Positions 43,900 through 56,024 of a stretch of DNA of 64,000 nt are shown here, one piece after another. The DNA is from Diphasiastrum complanatum (taxonomy: Eukaryota > Streptophyta > Lycopodiopsida > Lycopodiales > Lycopodiaceae). The position numbers and the translations under genes are program-made. Numbering within the stretch: position 1 is the stretch's first letter; each line of letters starts with the position of its first letter. The stretch lies in the NCBI GenBank assembly GCA_029204225.1, contig CM055099.1, positions 60,715,449 through 60,779,448 on the forward strand, in the 5' to 3' direction. The notes beneath the pieces were generated by a model. That model worked only from the letters and a program-made list of their open reading frames with translations. It searched no databases and was not told the DNA's origin.

Positions 43900-45700
43900 T
43901 TCATGTACATTAATGCAACAAGTTGAAAAAAAAAAAGATTTTCAGGCTTAAGCGTCATCAAATCAGTTAAATTCCAGTTATCATGGTGCTTTTATTAGGG
44001 CAACGTTGATATATATTACATGCTCACATCATTTGCCAGCATTCAGCTGTAGATATTAGCTTTCTGGAATGGTTGAGTTTTGAAATTCGAGAGCACCTTC
44101 CCATTAGGCATAGCCGTCTAGTTAGAAAGGTAATTAAAACCCAGGATCCAGAGACTATCTGGTGGCAAACAGTTTTTAATCTCTTGAAAATTAAAGCAGC
44201 TAAATTGCCACTCAACAGCCGAGTGAACATATTCTGACTTTTAATATACTTCGGCTCAATTCTTACAAATTGACAACTACAATTCACAACTAAGTCTCAC
44301 CAAGATTTTAAAACATGCCATGAAAGCCACGCAATCTGAGAAGACCTCTCATTGACTCAATTGCCACTGTAAAAAATGTGAAGCATCGGAAATAAACGAT
44401 GAGTAATGGGACATATCACTCGATTCTGTGACCCATAAAGTGCTATCAACATACTGAAATCTTTGTTTTGAACTTTGTATTCCGAAGTGAATCATACAAT
44501 ACAAAAACCCCCAGTCATGAGCCCACAAAATTGTATGCCCAATTCACAATAAACAAGTAGAAATGAGAAGACTACAATAGCAAGAGAGGGCCTGTGCAGG
44601 GTTTTTAGGACAAAATGCAAGAATGATCAGCATTCCTCAATCATCTTACCAGATATGTGGCAGCCTTGAGATAGTTAGAATATGTCAGCAGAATAGTCCT
44701 CTGATTCCTTTGTGCAAGCTTCCTCATTAAAAACTAACCGCACCATAAGGCATACATTCTGTATTTGATGATAAGCAAGCTTGTTTTGCTCCCAGATCAT
44801 ACATACTTTTCCAATTGCCCCCCCCCCCCCAAACACATAGCAACAGACAGGCAGTTGCATTCCCCAAATCAGAGAAGTGAATCAAGAGCAAATAGTTGGA
44901 AAAGTAGGAAAATGTGGAAGAAATTGGATGATGATTTTGGAATGTGGCAGTGGAAGAAAGGACAAACTGGTAAAGATGGCGACCGTTATTATTACTTAAA
45001 AACGAATGCCATTTGGCACAGCAAAACATTCCTGCCACATATTCGTCATGCTACTTTTTGGTCCCAAGGGAGAGTGTGGGTGGACCCCCACGAGTTTTAT
45101 GTCCTACTTGCTTTTACTAAGAGGGTGAAGTTAAGTCATAGACCCACGCATTCGATGATTCAAAAGCATCCATCCAAAATCATAATTCACGATGAAATAT
45201 TTTAAACTCTTTTGGAGTGTCGGTGGATGAGGATGAGGGTGCAATTTCTTTTAGAGATGATGCGTCTTAAGCACTAATATGTGCTTTCTTAATTTTGTCG
45301 CGATGTAAGCTATCGTGATAATTCTCTCAAAGGTGCCATGTTTTTTTTTTAGGTGAGTTTGAGTTGAATGATGCATTTTTTGTTTCCCAATTTTTATAAA
45401 TTACAAAAAAATCATCGCCGTGCCCACCACCCCCCCTTTTCGGCTTGCCATTTTTTTTTCTCTTTTCCAATTTTGAACATGTATAACTTTGTTTAAAAGG
45501 AATTCTGATTTGTAGTCATTTTTATTCCCAATAGTTTAAACGCTACTTCAAGTTTGAGCATACACATGTACAATTCCACTTTCCGAAATATTTCAAAATG
45601 GCTTATTATTTTATAAATAAGCTTACGTGCAATTGAACACCTTTGCATTTTGTATCCATAAAACTACAATGTTAGGCCAGTCCCCCTCAAAACTGGCAAA
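43900..45700. other. Non-coding stretch
   Basis: Nothing was assigned. A run of 13 C lies at 44818-44830. The plus frame at 44765-45205 has no recognised motif. More exons of the minus-strand gene could lie here but are not evident. Confidence 0.35.
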
Positions 45701-45739
45701 TCTAGCATGATCAAAATCATGTAGGGTGGGTCCCCCTCA

Positions 45740-46110
45740 AAACTGTGTTTAGATCTCAAATAGATGAGATTGGCAAGCTTTAAACCGAGTTTTTGGATCA
45801 AACAAGCAAAATATGGATCAAACCAAAAGTGTTTAACCAGGCTAGGTACCCTACCTACCTTCATTAAAAGGCTATAGCTTTTTATTGGCTCATCCAAATG
45901 GCATGAAACAAATTGCATAAAAAACTAGACTTTTTTTAGCTTTCCATCAAGCTATCAAGCATAGATTTTGGATCTAACTTGAAGAAGAACTCATCAACCA
46001 AAGTTGGCTGACCCTAACACGTCTCTGAGCACTGGAATCTGTACAATACCAGATCATGTCCAATCAATGTCCTATTGACCCTTCTTGATCCAAAAATTTT
46101 TAAGATGGCT
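45740..46110 (-). repeat. Leader fragment of the Copia derivative family
   Basis: The sequence parallels 5480-5870 (GATGAGATTGGYAAGC, GGATCAAACAAGCAA, CACGTCTCTGAGCAC, CCAATCAATGTCCT, GATCCAAAAWTT), with about one difference in every six to eight bases. It has neither LTR nor ORF, so it is an isolated old fragment. Confidence 0.75.
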
Positions 46111-47119
46111 AGGAAAATGCAACTAGGTGTGAGAGATTTCAACTAGTTTAGTCAAAATTTGCTACATTTGTCTATATGGCATTTGAGGCCAATTTCATAT
46201 TAGACTTAGAGTTTGACTTTTTAAAGTTGTATTAGTCTAAAAGAATTTGAATAAATACTTTTGAAAAGTGTGGGAAAGTGTAGAAAACGAGTTTTGGAGG
46301 GATTCAATTTTTTGTAACTCATGGGAAAAGAGATCACACACTCTCTTTCTTATCTCATTCATGCTTATACATGGTTCTCTTGGGTTCTACTATCCATTGG
46401 TGCACTATACTTGTAATATCTTGCAATTCTATGGGTAGAATGCTTATTAAATGCTATTTTCAGATCCACACATGTGAAATACAGTAGCTTACTGTTATTG
46501 TATGAACAACAACATTATTTTATGTTTTGGTTCATGTTTGATCAAGATCTATTAGAGTTTGCTTCTCATTCTTAGAGTAGATGTTGATTTTTCTACATTG
46601 GCAAGATTGGTGAGTTGTTGTCTTTCTAACCCAAGATCATTATAAGGTCAGTTAGTACTCATTTTAAAGTTATTTGAAAGAAGAAAATTACACGTCATCA
46701 TTTATAGAAATAATACAAAAAATCCACATCATCATTTTTTAAATGATGACATGGCATTTTTCATATCTCTCTAGCCACTTAAGTATGCTCATTTGCCCAT
46801 TCGGGTGTCTTCTTTGCCACGTGACCCTTTGCCATATATCGTGCCTATCTCTTTCTCTCTCTATCACGCATTATTTGTCTCCCTCCAGATCTATGTGTTT
46901 CCCTCTGGATCGATCGATTGCGCTGGTTCTTTCTGTGTAATAAAGATTATGTCTCAACGACTTCTCCGGAAAGCTTCAGCGGACGTCTAGACTTGTGTCT
47001 CACATGACCTCAAAATGTTTACTGCAATGCTCCCTAAATTTTCTTGCGAGCTATGAGTGTCGATCGTGTGGGAAGCGCGAGAATAGTTAAAGCGATGTAA
47101 AAATTTAAATAGCTGATTT

Positions 47120-48000
47120 TGTATAGGAATGGTGAATACTGAGCAACGAGTGAAGATCATAGGGGACGCAAGAGAAAAGGATCGTCAGTCTCTCACTCTT
47201 CTGCTGCAACCAAAGCTTGCAAGGGAAAGGCATTATGGCAAGCCTCTGTCTATGACTTCGATTCTGTGGTGCAATCTCAGTCGGCTTCCTATGCCTACCA
47301 ATTGGGTTGAAGTTTCCTAATGGTGACGAATTGGCTTCGACTTTTGCTACGCTTGAGGGCACCGAAGCAAATGATATAGCTTTATCTTGCATTATAATCT
47401 TGCATTCTATACTGCATCTTAACCAGCAGTTGCATCAATCCTTGTGAGCTAAGTTAGATTGAACTAGAGCTATTACTTTATGCGATCATGTGCAGTGATA
47501 GTATGCCTAATCTCTGCAGTAATTTGTTAGGGCGTTCAATTCTTGCTGAGACCAAGCTTGTCACTCAACCACATTGCAATGATCAAGCGCCAGTTTGTGA
47601 AGCTAAAAGATTCGACCGTTATGTTGAAATGCTTACGAAGTTAATTACATGTAATTTGTACCTTCTGTAGCTGATCCAACTGAGATGTTATTGAAGCGCA
47701 CGATTGGCAGAGCCAATGAATCGCGGCTCCACAACAACAAATTTTCTTTTGGAGTATAAGCAATACTTCGCTGCACACTTGATGCCCACCACTTTAATGA
47801 GGGAGGTTTATACTGGCTGTACTGCTGAGGGGATGAGAAGGTACTTCGTGGAATTGTATGACATGCCTTCACTCACGCCCTGCAGGTCCAGCTGCACTGT
47901 TATATTAAGTGACTTTAGATGTGCTGCAGGACCGATTCCGCTGAGAATCAGTAGCTATGGGGTTCCTAGTGCACCTGTTGATAATATTACCTAGCTCCCT
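47120..48000 (+). other. Coding-like stretch, possible degenerate or multi-exon gene
   Basis: Plus frames at 47129-47320 (RVKIIGDAREKDRQSLTLLL), 47488-47670 (CNDQAPVCEAKRFDRYVEML) and 47704-47994 (LEYKQYFAAHLMPTTLMREV, FRCAAGPIPLRISSYG) read like protein. Splice-like borders occur (TTTGTATAG|, TGTGCAG|, CTTCTGTAG|, GTGCTGCAG|). I could not join them into one consistent model and recognise no family. Confidence 0.25.
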
Positions 48001-48393
48001 TCCATGCTTTTGAGAGTTGTAGTGTGCTCGACTCCTTGTGAGCCTTTGTAAATGCTCCGTAGGCACAAGGCCTATTCCTTGGAAGTGAGAAACAGAAAAT
48101 GTTTTAGAGTAAAAAAACTAATGAAGTAAAAATAAGATAATAGCTCCTCATTAGAGACAATTACAACTAACACTAGAAAACTGGCAAGATACACATGGAG
48201 ACAATTAGATATCGGGAAGAAATCTAAAGTGAGAATAATGATGAAAGGAGATATTGTTAAGATGATGAAATCTTAAAGACTGAATGCTCAAAGTCTCAAA
48301 AGTTATATCTACATACTAAAGAGAAAGTTTCGCGGGAAGTAGAATTTTGAATCTAGTAATAAGTAGATAGACAAAACATTAATATTTTGGATT

Positions 48394-48620
48394 GGCCCAC
48401 CTGTCATGGTGGGCCGCGTGCTCTGGGTCCCAGTGCCCAAAGTCCTGGGCACTCTCACACATGGGAGGTGAAGGGCTAGTTTGATATTATATGGTTGAGT
48501 GAAAAAATCCCAGCACTCCTTATGGGATATATTTCACTCAGCCATGTGGCACTCCTGGAGCAGAGAATTGGGAAGCGAATCTCGGGAGCTGCGCTCGGGG
48601 AACCAATGCCCGAGAGCGGG
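48394..48620. repeat. Cluster of small hairpins in a GC-rich patch
   Basis: There are four foldbacks in sequence: GGCCCACC/GGTGGGCC (48394-48415), GTGCCCA/TGGGCAC (48433-48452), a 22-base imperfect arm pair (48491-48512 with 48523-48545) and CTCGGG/CCCGAG (48594-48614). The patch is richer in GC than its surroundings. Confidence 0.6.
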
Positions 48621-49257
48621 CCGTTGAGAACAGGTGGCGGGCTCAAGGCCTAAATCAGGGAGGGTCACCAGCAGGTTACCGAAAGCAAGGAGGCGCGGCA
48701 GGGGGTGGGTGTTGGAAGTATTTCTAGTGAGTGTGGTGGCTAGATCTACTTACGGGTGTAGTATAGGGATGTAGAGATTCATTCACATTTTAAGTTTCTA
48801 CAATAAGCTTCAACAAAAATATGGACAGGAATGAGAGCACTAAGGCTTACCCAACTAGTGCCCGAAACGGAAATAAACTAATTAGTAACAACAATAAAAA
48901 TCCTTGCTAAGGCTTCCCAACTAGCAAGGTGACTAGACTAATCTTAGATTAACACCCAAAGGGTAATAAAATGAGATTGCGGCTAATACTAAACAAATAA
49001 GCAATAATGAACATGCCACAATAAAACCGATGAAAAGGAGGCAAGAGGAGGCCCGAGCACCTTCCCTCAAGCTATGCACCTTTCCAAGGGGAACACAAAT
49101 GAATAGAATGATAATTCTCCAAAATAGAGAGCAAGATAGCTTAATCTCAAAAGTGTTATTTACAATGCAAATAACTCTCCTTTTATGGCAAGGAGGGTCT
49201 TCCATAAGTGTCTACTAACTTATGGGACTAATCTGTTTCTAGCCTTTCTAGAACTTC

Positions 49258-49357
49258 TAACTTAGGATTTAGAACTTCAATTTTCTTAACTTAGGACAAC
49301 TTAAGATAAAATATTTCTAATCTTAAGTTTCCTAAGTCTAAGTTCTAAATCTAAGTT
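49258..49357. repeat. AT-rich foldback
   Basis: ACTTAGGATTTAGAACTT and TTAACTTAGGACAACTTAAG on the left pair with CTTAAGTTTCCTAAG and AAGTTCTAAATCTAAGT on the right, with small bulges. It could be the core of a MITE. No terminal target duplication was identified. Confidence 0.55.
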
Positions 49358-49779
49358 TAAGCTATTTTATTGTTATTTAAGCTTCTACTCATGGACTTAC
49401 AAAACACATGCCATGGCTTGAAGTTTATTGACAGATACTCATACGTGGTCTTACAAAACACATGCCACGGAGTTTTATTATTTTTTTATTTTCTCTGTGT
49501 TAGCACAGTTGCTAACAGTGGGCGTATAGCCCAGACGCACAAGATTATAAGCTTGTGCGTGATATATCTTGAGGCCATAAGATCGTGTTTGGATTTGAAT
49601 ATTCAAGAAGATCTGCTGCAGAAAAAATGTGATCATGTGTCTGGTCATTATTAGACGTGATGCCTACCTCCATAAGTCTATCTCCAACCACGCTCCTAAA
49701 TTGTTGTCGCTTTGGAGCAAAAGCCACAATCTGCTCCACCAACCGCTAAAATTGATTCACCAATTCCCCATCCCATTCA

Positions 49780-50405
49780 ACGAATCAAAATTATTTGGGA
49801 ATTTTGTTGATGATGCTCAACAGCTTACGCAACAACAATTTCTTGGGTAGGAGTTAATATGTGAGATAATATTGGGGGGTGTGACTTCCCTCACCATCAG
49901 AGCAGTGGTCATGGTGGGAGTTCCCGAAATTCTTGCCCACCAAGGCCTGGTGCATCACTCTCTACTGCGCAAATTGATGCTAGATTGCCTAATTGTGCAC
50001 ATCCCAATGTGGGTGCTCTTGATTGCATCCTCAAATACCTGGCACGGAGGGACGTTTTTCAGCTTATTGGCTCGGATGAGGAGCCACGGTACGACTTGAC
50101 TAATGTTTCGCGTTGGCTTCTTGGAAATGTTGGGAATATATCTCCAACTATGCTTCTGCATACTCATGAAGTGAGCTTGGCGGCCTATAATCACCCGCAT
50201 GTCGTGGTATGAAACTATGGGGCATTTGAGAGCGCTCATGTAAAGCCCATATTCGCATATGCTAGAGAGCATCCAGATTATAACATGATTCTCAATTATG
50301 CTATGACATACATGTCTAACAATTTGATGGCCACACAACTAAAAATTACAAGGCAGTCGATGATCTGAAGTCAATAGTTGATGTGGGTGGTAGTGTTGGC
50401 ATAGT
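49780..50405 (+). pseudogene. Plant O-methyltransferase pseudogene
   Basis: In order, broken frames carry FGNFVDDAQQLTQQQ, LTIRAVVMVGVPEILAHQG, LSTAQIDARLPN, GALDCILKYLARRDVFQLIG, RYDLTNVSRWLL, NYGAFESAH, ILNYAMTYMSN and IVDVGGSVGI. This is the N-terminal dimerisation domain and SAM-binding motif I of the caffeic-acid O-methyltransferase-like family, which methylates small phenolics in the cytosol. The breaks are TAG at 49851, a frameshift near 49955, TGA replacing a Trp at 50210, and a frameshift near 50347. The catalytic half (His base, substrate pocket) is absent: after motif I the sequence changes to Copia leader-like DNA. It is a truncated, decayed copy and cannot be functional. Confidence 0.85.
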
Positions 50406-50409
50406 TTTG

Positions 50410-51118
50410 AGTGATATATTTTCTCTTTTATTTTGATCTTAAATTCTGGTTATCATTGTATAAGGCTGGACTTCAATTCTAGTTTTATGGATTTAGACCT
50501 TAATTGATCTGAAATCTTCCACACTAGGCTCTCTCAAAGTTGATTTCAATGCAAAAATCCCACAAAACTTAATAGATGCATGAGTATAATAGGCTAGCTC
50601 TGATACCATGTTGAATTTTCACCCGTGTGGGAATGCCACAAAGTGTGATTTGATCTCATAAGACTTTGTGATTGAACCTAGATCAAGTGTAGATTGATAA
50701 TCAAGATCAAACATCCAATTCTATGGCAAGAGCACTAATCTACATGCATAAAACCATCATACAAGTACTCTCACACGTGTGGAGACTCAAGCTTGAAAAA
50801 CTTAAGTACAAAAACACCTTGCTCTTGGGTAGAACTTGAAACCAACAATTAAGCCTCGGGTAGAGGGAGAAGACAAGATAGACTAGAAATGCCAATTTTT
50901 TCACTTAGATCTCAAAAACTCAAGTACATAATGAAGTAGATGAGTCCTCTAATAGGATCTCGAGGTGAGGGGAGCTTATGTATAATTGGACCCCTATTTT
51001 CCTATCTCTAAATATGATTGGCTTGATGAGATATGAGATCATATCCTACTTATGGCCAAATCATGGTTGTACATGTGGACTTGTCTCCTAGGCCAAAATT
51101 GGCCCTATCATCATCCTA
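50410..51118 (-). mobile_element. Copia leader, PBS and LTR remnant (derivative family)
   Basis: The leader piece (about 50410-50596) is followed by a PBS (50597-50608) and an LTR from 50609 (TGTTGAATTTTCACCCGTGTGG). The LTR parallels 5942-6760 (GATTGATAATCAAGATC, CTATGGCAAGAGCAC, CTCTCACACGTGTGG, GGGTAGAGGGAGAA) but is much diverged and stops near 51118. It lies directly after the O-methyltransferase break, so insertion here may have truncated that gene. Confidence 0.75.
50597..50608 (-). other. Primer-binding site, initiator Met tRNA
   Basis: GCTCTGATACCA on plus, that is TGGTATCAGAGC on minus, next to the LTR start at 50609. Confidence 0.88.
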
Positions 51119-51145
51119 CAGATGGATGGTAACAAAAAAGTTTAT

Positions 51146-51521
51146 CTAACCTCTAGACTCAACATAGATGACTTTTTGATTTTTCACATTCAACATATCT
51201 CTCTTCAAATTAATTTGAAAAGGGCGAGGAATTGGGAATTTTCTAACATGCAACCATCCAAAGGCCTCCTTAATAACTTTAAATATAGTGGCACATGCCT
51301 CCCTACTAATACCTGAAAAATCACAACGTTCGGTCGATAACCTTATCGGCTTCACTCATTAAGGCCTTGGTGACCTTGGACTTGATTCGAGAATATCGAT
51401 TATTGTCTAGTAAAGACTTTGTTGACTTGATTGTCAATATCGAACTCAAAGATTTCTCAATCATGTCATTGTCCTTCATATGCTCATTTGCAGCCAATGC
51501 TGATTTGCAAAAGATGACCAA
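51146..51521 (-). pseudogene. Coding-like fragment of unknown identity
   Basis: Two minus frames abut near 51320-51355. The first (51321-51521) reads IEKSLSSILTIKSTKSLLDN and ALMSEADKVIDRTL. The second (51146-51355) reads ISREACATIFKVIKEAFGWL and RKFPIPRPFQINLKRDMLN. The composition looks like real protein. I do not recognise the family. The frame change suggests a decayed gene piece. Confidence 0.3.
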
Positions 51522-51721
51522 AATTTACAAACCCAAAAATTTACATAATAATTGTCATGCTACTCCAAATACAAACCAAAAAAATGATTCAAAACAAAAG
51601 CTTTAATCATTTTTCTACTTTGGCCTCCATTAGTGAGAGTTCATCAATGTCCTTCAACACTCTTTTTTGCTTTTTTTTTTAAAATTTCTTATCAAGTATG
51701 TGAGCTTCTTCTTTCAACTGA

Positions 51722-53523
51722 TTAGGTGGAGCTAAATACTTCACAAAGATAGATCTTAGAACCGGATATCATCAGATTAGGATTCATCCAGGTGATGTGC
51801 AGAAGGCTGGTTTTTGGACGAGATTCGGTCACTATGACTTTCTCATGCTTCCTTTTGGGTTAACGAATGCACCAACAACATTCCAACAGATGATGAACGA
51901 TCTTTTCCGTCCATATCTAGGGAAGTTTGTGGTTGTATTCTTAGATGATATTCTCATCTACAGTAGAACACTTAAGGAGCATTTGAGTCATCTTAAGACT
52001 GTCTTAGATATTCTCAGATGAGAGAAACTCTACGCTAAGGAATCTAAATGTGAGTTCTTTAAGCATGAGTTGTTGTACCTCGGTCATAAGATCACCTGTA
52101 GTGGGTTGGAGATTGACGAGAGTAAGGTCAAGACAGTGCTTGATTGGCCGATACCAAAGACGGTTGGAGAAGTTAAATCTTTTCTCGGTTTTACAGTTTT
52201 CTTTCGTAAGTCAATTGAGGATTAGGCTAAAGTGGCAACACCCTTAAATAATTTGACTAAAGGCAGAGTTAATAAAAAGAAAAAGAGAGGTCTACCTAGC
52301 GAGCCTATTGAGTGGAATGATGAATTGAACCAATGCTTTGAGAAACTCAAGCAAATGGTTGCTTCAGCTCCTGTTTTACAGATCACAAATCCTAATATAC
52401 CTTACATCGTGCGAACTGACGCAAGTGATTCGGCGATAGGGGCAGTTCTTCTACAAGAGGATAGGCCGATAACGTTTGAAAGCAAGAAACTCATAGGGCC
52501 TTAGTTGCATTATACAACTCAAGAGAAAGAGTTATTTGCTGTGTTACATGCACTTAAAACCTGGAGGCATTACCTTTATGGTAGTCAGTTTATAGTTTAT
52601 ATAGATCACCAACCTCTGAAGTACTTTTGTAATCAGAACAATCTAAGGGGTTGTAAAGCTCGGTGGGCTAAGCTTATGCAGGAATTTGATCATGAGATTC
52701 GATATATCAAGGGCAGCTCTAACCAAGTTGCGGATGCACTTAGTTGGATTGGTGAATTGAATGAACTTTCTTTCACCCAGATTTCCACTGATCTATATCT
52801 TTCACTGAGAGAAAAATGTGAATCAGATTCTCATTTTGGTCCCATCTAGAAGATGGTGGAGACAGGAAAAAATGAGAATGGAATAGAGATTTACTCACAG
52901 GGGTCTCAGGTTCCTAGGAAAGATAAGAATATAGCAGAACAGTTCTCTATTCGAGGTGGGTTACTATTTCGGAATGGAAAAATTTGTGTACCGATGGATG
53001 ATGAGTTAAAGAAGAAGATTCTTTATGAGTGTCATGACGTTCCCTGTGCAAGTCATCCGGGTATACACAGGAATTTGGACTTGGTCAGAAGAGAATTTCA
53101 TTGGCCGAAACTCAAGCCATTTGTCGAGTCTTATGTGGTTAAGTGTAGACCTTGCCAATTAGCCAAAGATGAATGCTTAAAGAGTGGAGGGTTGCTACAT
53201 CCCCTAGATATCCCTCGGAAACGATGGGAAATTATATCTATGGATTTTGTGGTTGGACTTCCAAGGACCCAATGCCAAAATGATTCTATTTGGGTTGTGG
53301 TGGACAGGTTGACAAAGTTAGCTACTTTTATACCAGTCAAGTCAACTATTAAGGCTTCAGATCTTTGTGGAAAGATTATTTGGGCTTTATGGACTGCCAA
53401 GTGATATAGTTAGTGATAGAGATCCTAAGTTTACTGGTCACTTTTGATCAGCTGTATTCCATAAGTTTGAAACCTTGCTTAGTTTTAGTTCTCCTGATCA
53501 TCTTGAATCAGATGGCCAGACAA
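51722..53523 (+). pseudogene. Gypsy RT, RNase H and integrase half-element
   Basis: It begins inside RT ([18 protein letters not shown]), has [17 protein letters not shown] and the active site FLDDILIYS, then the thumb (YLGHKITCSGLEIDESKV). RNase H follows (VRTDASDSAIGAVLLQE, TTQEKELFAVLHALKTWRHY, YIDHQPLKY, SNQVADALS). Integrase comes next, with the zinc finger (HDVPCASHPGIHRNL, KCRPCQLAK), the first core Asp (SMDFVVGLP) and the second (SDRDPKF). It breaks at SDGQT, just before the catalytic Glu, where Copia leader starts. TAG/TGA stops at about 52021, 52223, 52502 and 52847, plus frameshifts, inactivate it. Confidence 0.88.
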
Positions 53524-53609
53524 TGGTAGCACACCATTATTGGATCCTATAGTTAGAGAGAAGCAACATTTTTTGTTCATCACTTTTATTTATCTCCACT
53601 TTACATGAC

Positions 53610-55928
53610 TTCGATGAGTTCATACTTGTTGCAACCAAGTGAGAGATTGTCTACTTTCAATTATTCAATATGGAAGTTGAGGATGAAGTCCATCTTGATA
53701 CTCCAAGATGTGTTGGACATTGTAATTGGGATTGAGGAGGAGCCTCCTCACTCTTAGAAATCAAATCTTCCAAAGTAGTCAAAAGAGTGATGAGAGTGCA
53801 TCTAATTATGTTTTGAGAGTCAAGGATATTCATAGGGAGCTTGCATGTATTGGTGACTCAATCAATCAAAGTGAGCTAGTCCAAGTCATTCTCAATGGCT
53901 TGAGAGATGAATATGACAACCTTGTCCAATCCTATTCCATTAAGGAGGAGCTACCAAGTTTGGAGGCCCTTCAAAGTGTGCTTATTTATGAAGAATAAAG
54001 ACAAGAGTACAAACTCTTGAGGATGGACAAGCTATCACTCAATCATGATGATGGCAAAGTTCTATTTGCCAAGCACAAAGAGAGGAGTAAGAAGCAATAC
54101 CATCACTTCTCTAATGACAACGCTAAAGACCAAGATGGAGAGGAGGGGGATACCTCTCATGCTTCTAATTCAAATCTCAAGAAGAAGAAGATCAAGTGCT
54201 TTTATTGTGGCAAAAAAGGCCATTATGCCACCAATTGCTTCAAGAAGAAGAATCAACTCAATCAAGCCAACATCACCAATGAGAAAGAAGACTATATTGC
54301 AAGTGATGGAGAAGGCTCTCTTATGGCATCAAGCTTCTCCTCTTCCACCTTCAACAAGGATGACTCATGGTATATGGATAGTGGAGCATCTTCACATATG
54401 TGTGGCTCCAAACACTCTTTTTCATCTATTATGCCTTATGATGGAGTCAAGAAGACCATATACATTGCAAGTAAGCATGAGTGCAATATTGAAGGAGTAG
54501 GGATTATTCCCTTGAAGCTTGCATCTTCCAAATATCTCTTTCTCAACAATGTTCTTTTTGTCCCAAAGCTTACAAAGAACATCTCAAGTGTTGGCCAACT
54601 TCTTGATAGTGGCTTTGATGTCATTGAATCCAAGTGAGAGTGCAAACTCTCTTGATGTTTCTTATATGTCCAATATTTCAAAGGAGGATGATCACACAAG
54701 ATGCACATATCTTCTCTCTTCAAGTATTATGGTGTATGATTATTCCTTATTATTCAAAGCATATGATGAGAAGAAATTTTCATTGAAGATCAAAGCTTTG
54801 AGGAGTATTGGAGCTCTTGAAGGAATAGCACCATATGAAGTTTTATTCAAGATGAAGCCTCAGGTTGATCACCTTAGTGAACTTGGTAGTGCTTGCTTTG
54901 CACATATTCCCTTGGAAACAAGGAGGAAGGATGATCCAAGCTCATGGATCATGATTGGATACTCATCCATCAAGGAGGCCTGTAGTGTCTTTACACTCTA
55001 TATCTCAAAAGTGATTGTGAATAGAGATGTCATATTGCATGAAGATTCAATCTTGGAAGTGGCCGAGATCAAGGCTTCTCAAGAAGCATCACAAGTTATC
55101 TCTTTTGAAGGTATTCAAGTTATGATGGGGCCTCGGTGTGAGGAGGAGTCTCTTCTTCATATGATTTCAAGAAGATCTTCAAGATGCATGGCCAAGTATT
55201 TATGGCTCACCTTACATGGCAAAGAGGGGCATCTTTCATGTTGTATCTATTACAACACATTCGTATATGCTTCTCTTCCTTTGCTTGATATGCTATCTTG
55301 CTTCATTGAATTTTTTGGATCTCAAAGTTCAAGAAAAGCTATACTAGTTTTGTATGATGCTTATGGTATGGACATGTTTCTTGTCATTATTGACTTAGAT
55401 ATGTTTCCAATACTTTTTTAAAGCAATATATTATATTTTCAAAAGTATGCTCTTGGTTCTAGTAAGGACAAGATTGAGCTTGGTACTCACTTTTTTGAAA
55501 ATCATGTTTTCACATGTTTTGAGGCAAATTGTAAACTCCTCTTGAGATTAAGTGAAGCATCCAAAGTGGAAACTTACATCCTTGAGAGAGTAACTAGCCT
55601 AAAAGAGATCAAGATAGTCTTTGATATCAAGATTAGATCCATCATGGATATAGTTCATTTTATGTGGACTAGTCAAGCTAGAATGCATAATCTTGATAAT
55701 CATCATTGTTTCACATCTTATGATCTTGATCTCCATGATCCTTATGAGGCTTGGAAATCTCGGATTTCTCTACTTATGGTGCATCCATCATGCAAGTGGA
55801 ACTTTCAAAGCAAAGATCATCATCAACATGATCATAATGGCATATTGGTGGAGCACTCTTCAAAGGCATTGGCAAGAGATCTCTACCAAACAGATCTTAT
55901 CATGGATATGGTGAGGGTGCTGCTATGA
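53610..55928 (+). pseudogene. Gag-protease derivative, copy 3 (broken)
   Basis: Relative to copy 1 it has a deletion of about 165 bp in Gag near 53745 (EEEP joined to the LLTLRNQIF region), a TAA at 53997, and a deletion of about 75 bp after protease near 54625. The zinc knuckle CFYCGKKGHYATNC and protease DSGASSH are intact in the frame at 54017-54637. The frame at 54519-55421 has LRSIGALEG (Asp lost, as in copy 1) joined to PYEVLFKMKP. The tail is open through 55542-55928 past YILERV to DMVRVLL, where copy 1 has a frameshift. That supports the tail having once been translated. Confidence 0.85.
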
Positions 55929-56024
55929 TGGATCCCTTGGCTGATCTTCACTTCTGATGCATACCAAAAGATCTACTCAAAAAGATTTACAAACTTCTCA
56001 AGTGATCTAGTACCTTTCCAAGCT

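Noticed and set aside
44765-45205. 146-codon plus-strand frame
   Set aside because: It starts in a poly-C region, shows no recognised motif and lacks splice or promoter context.
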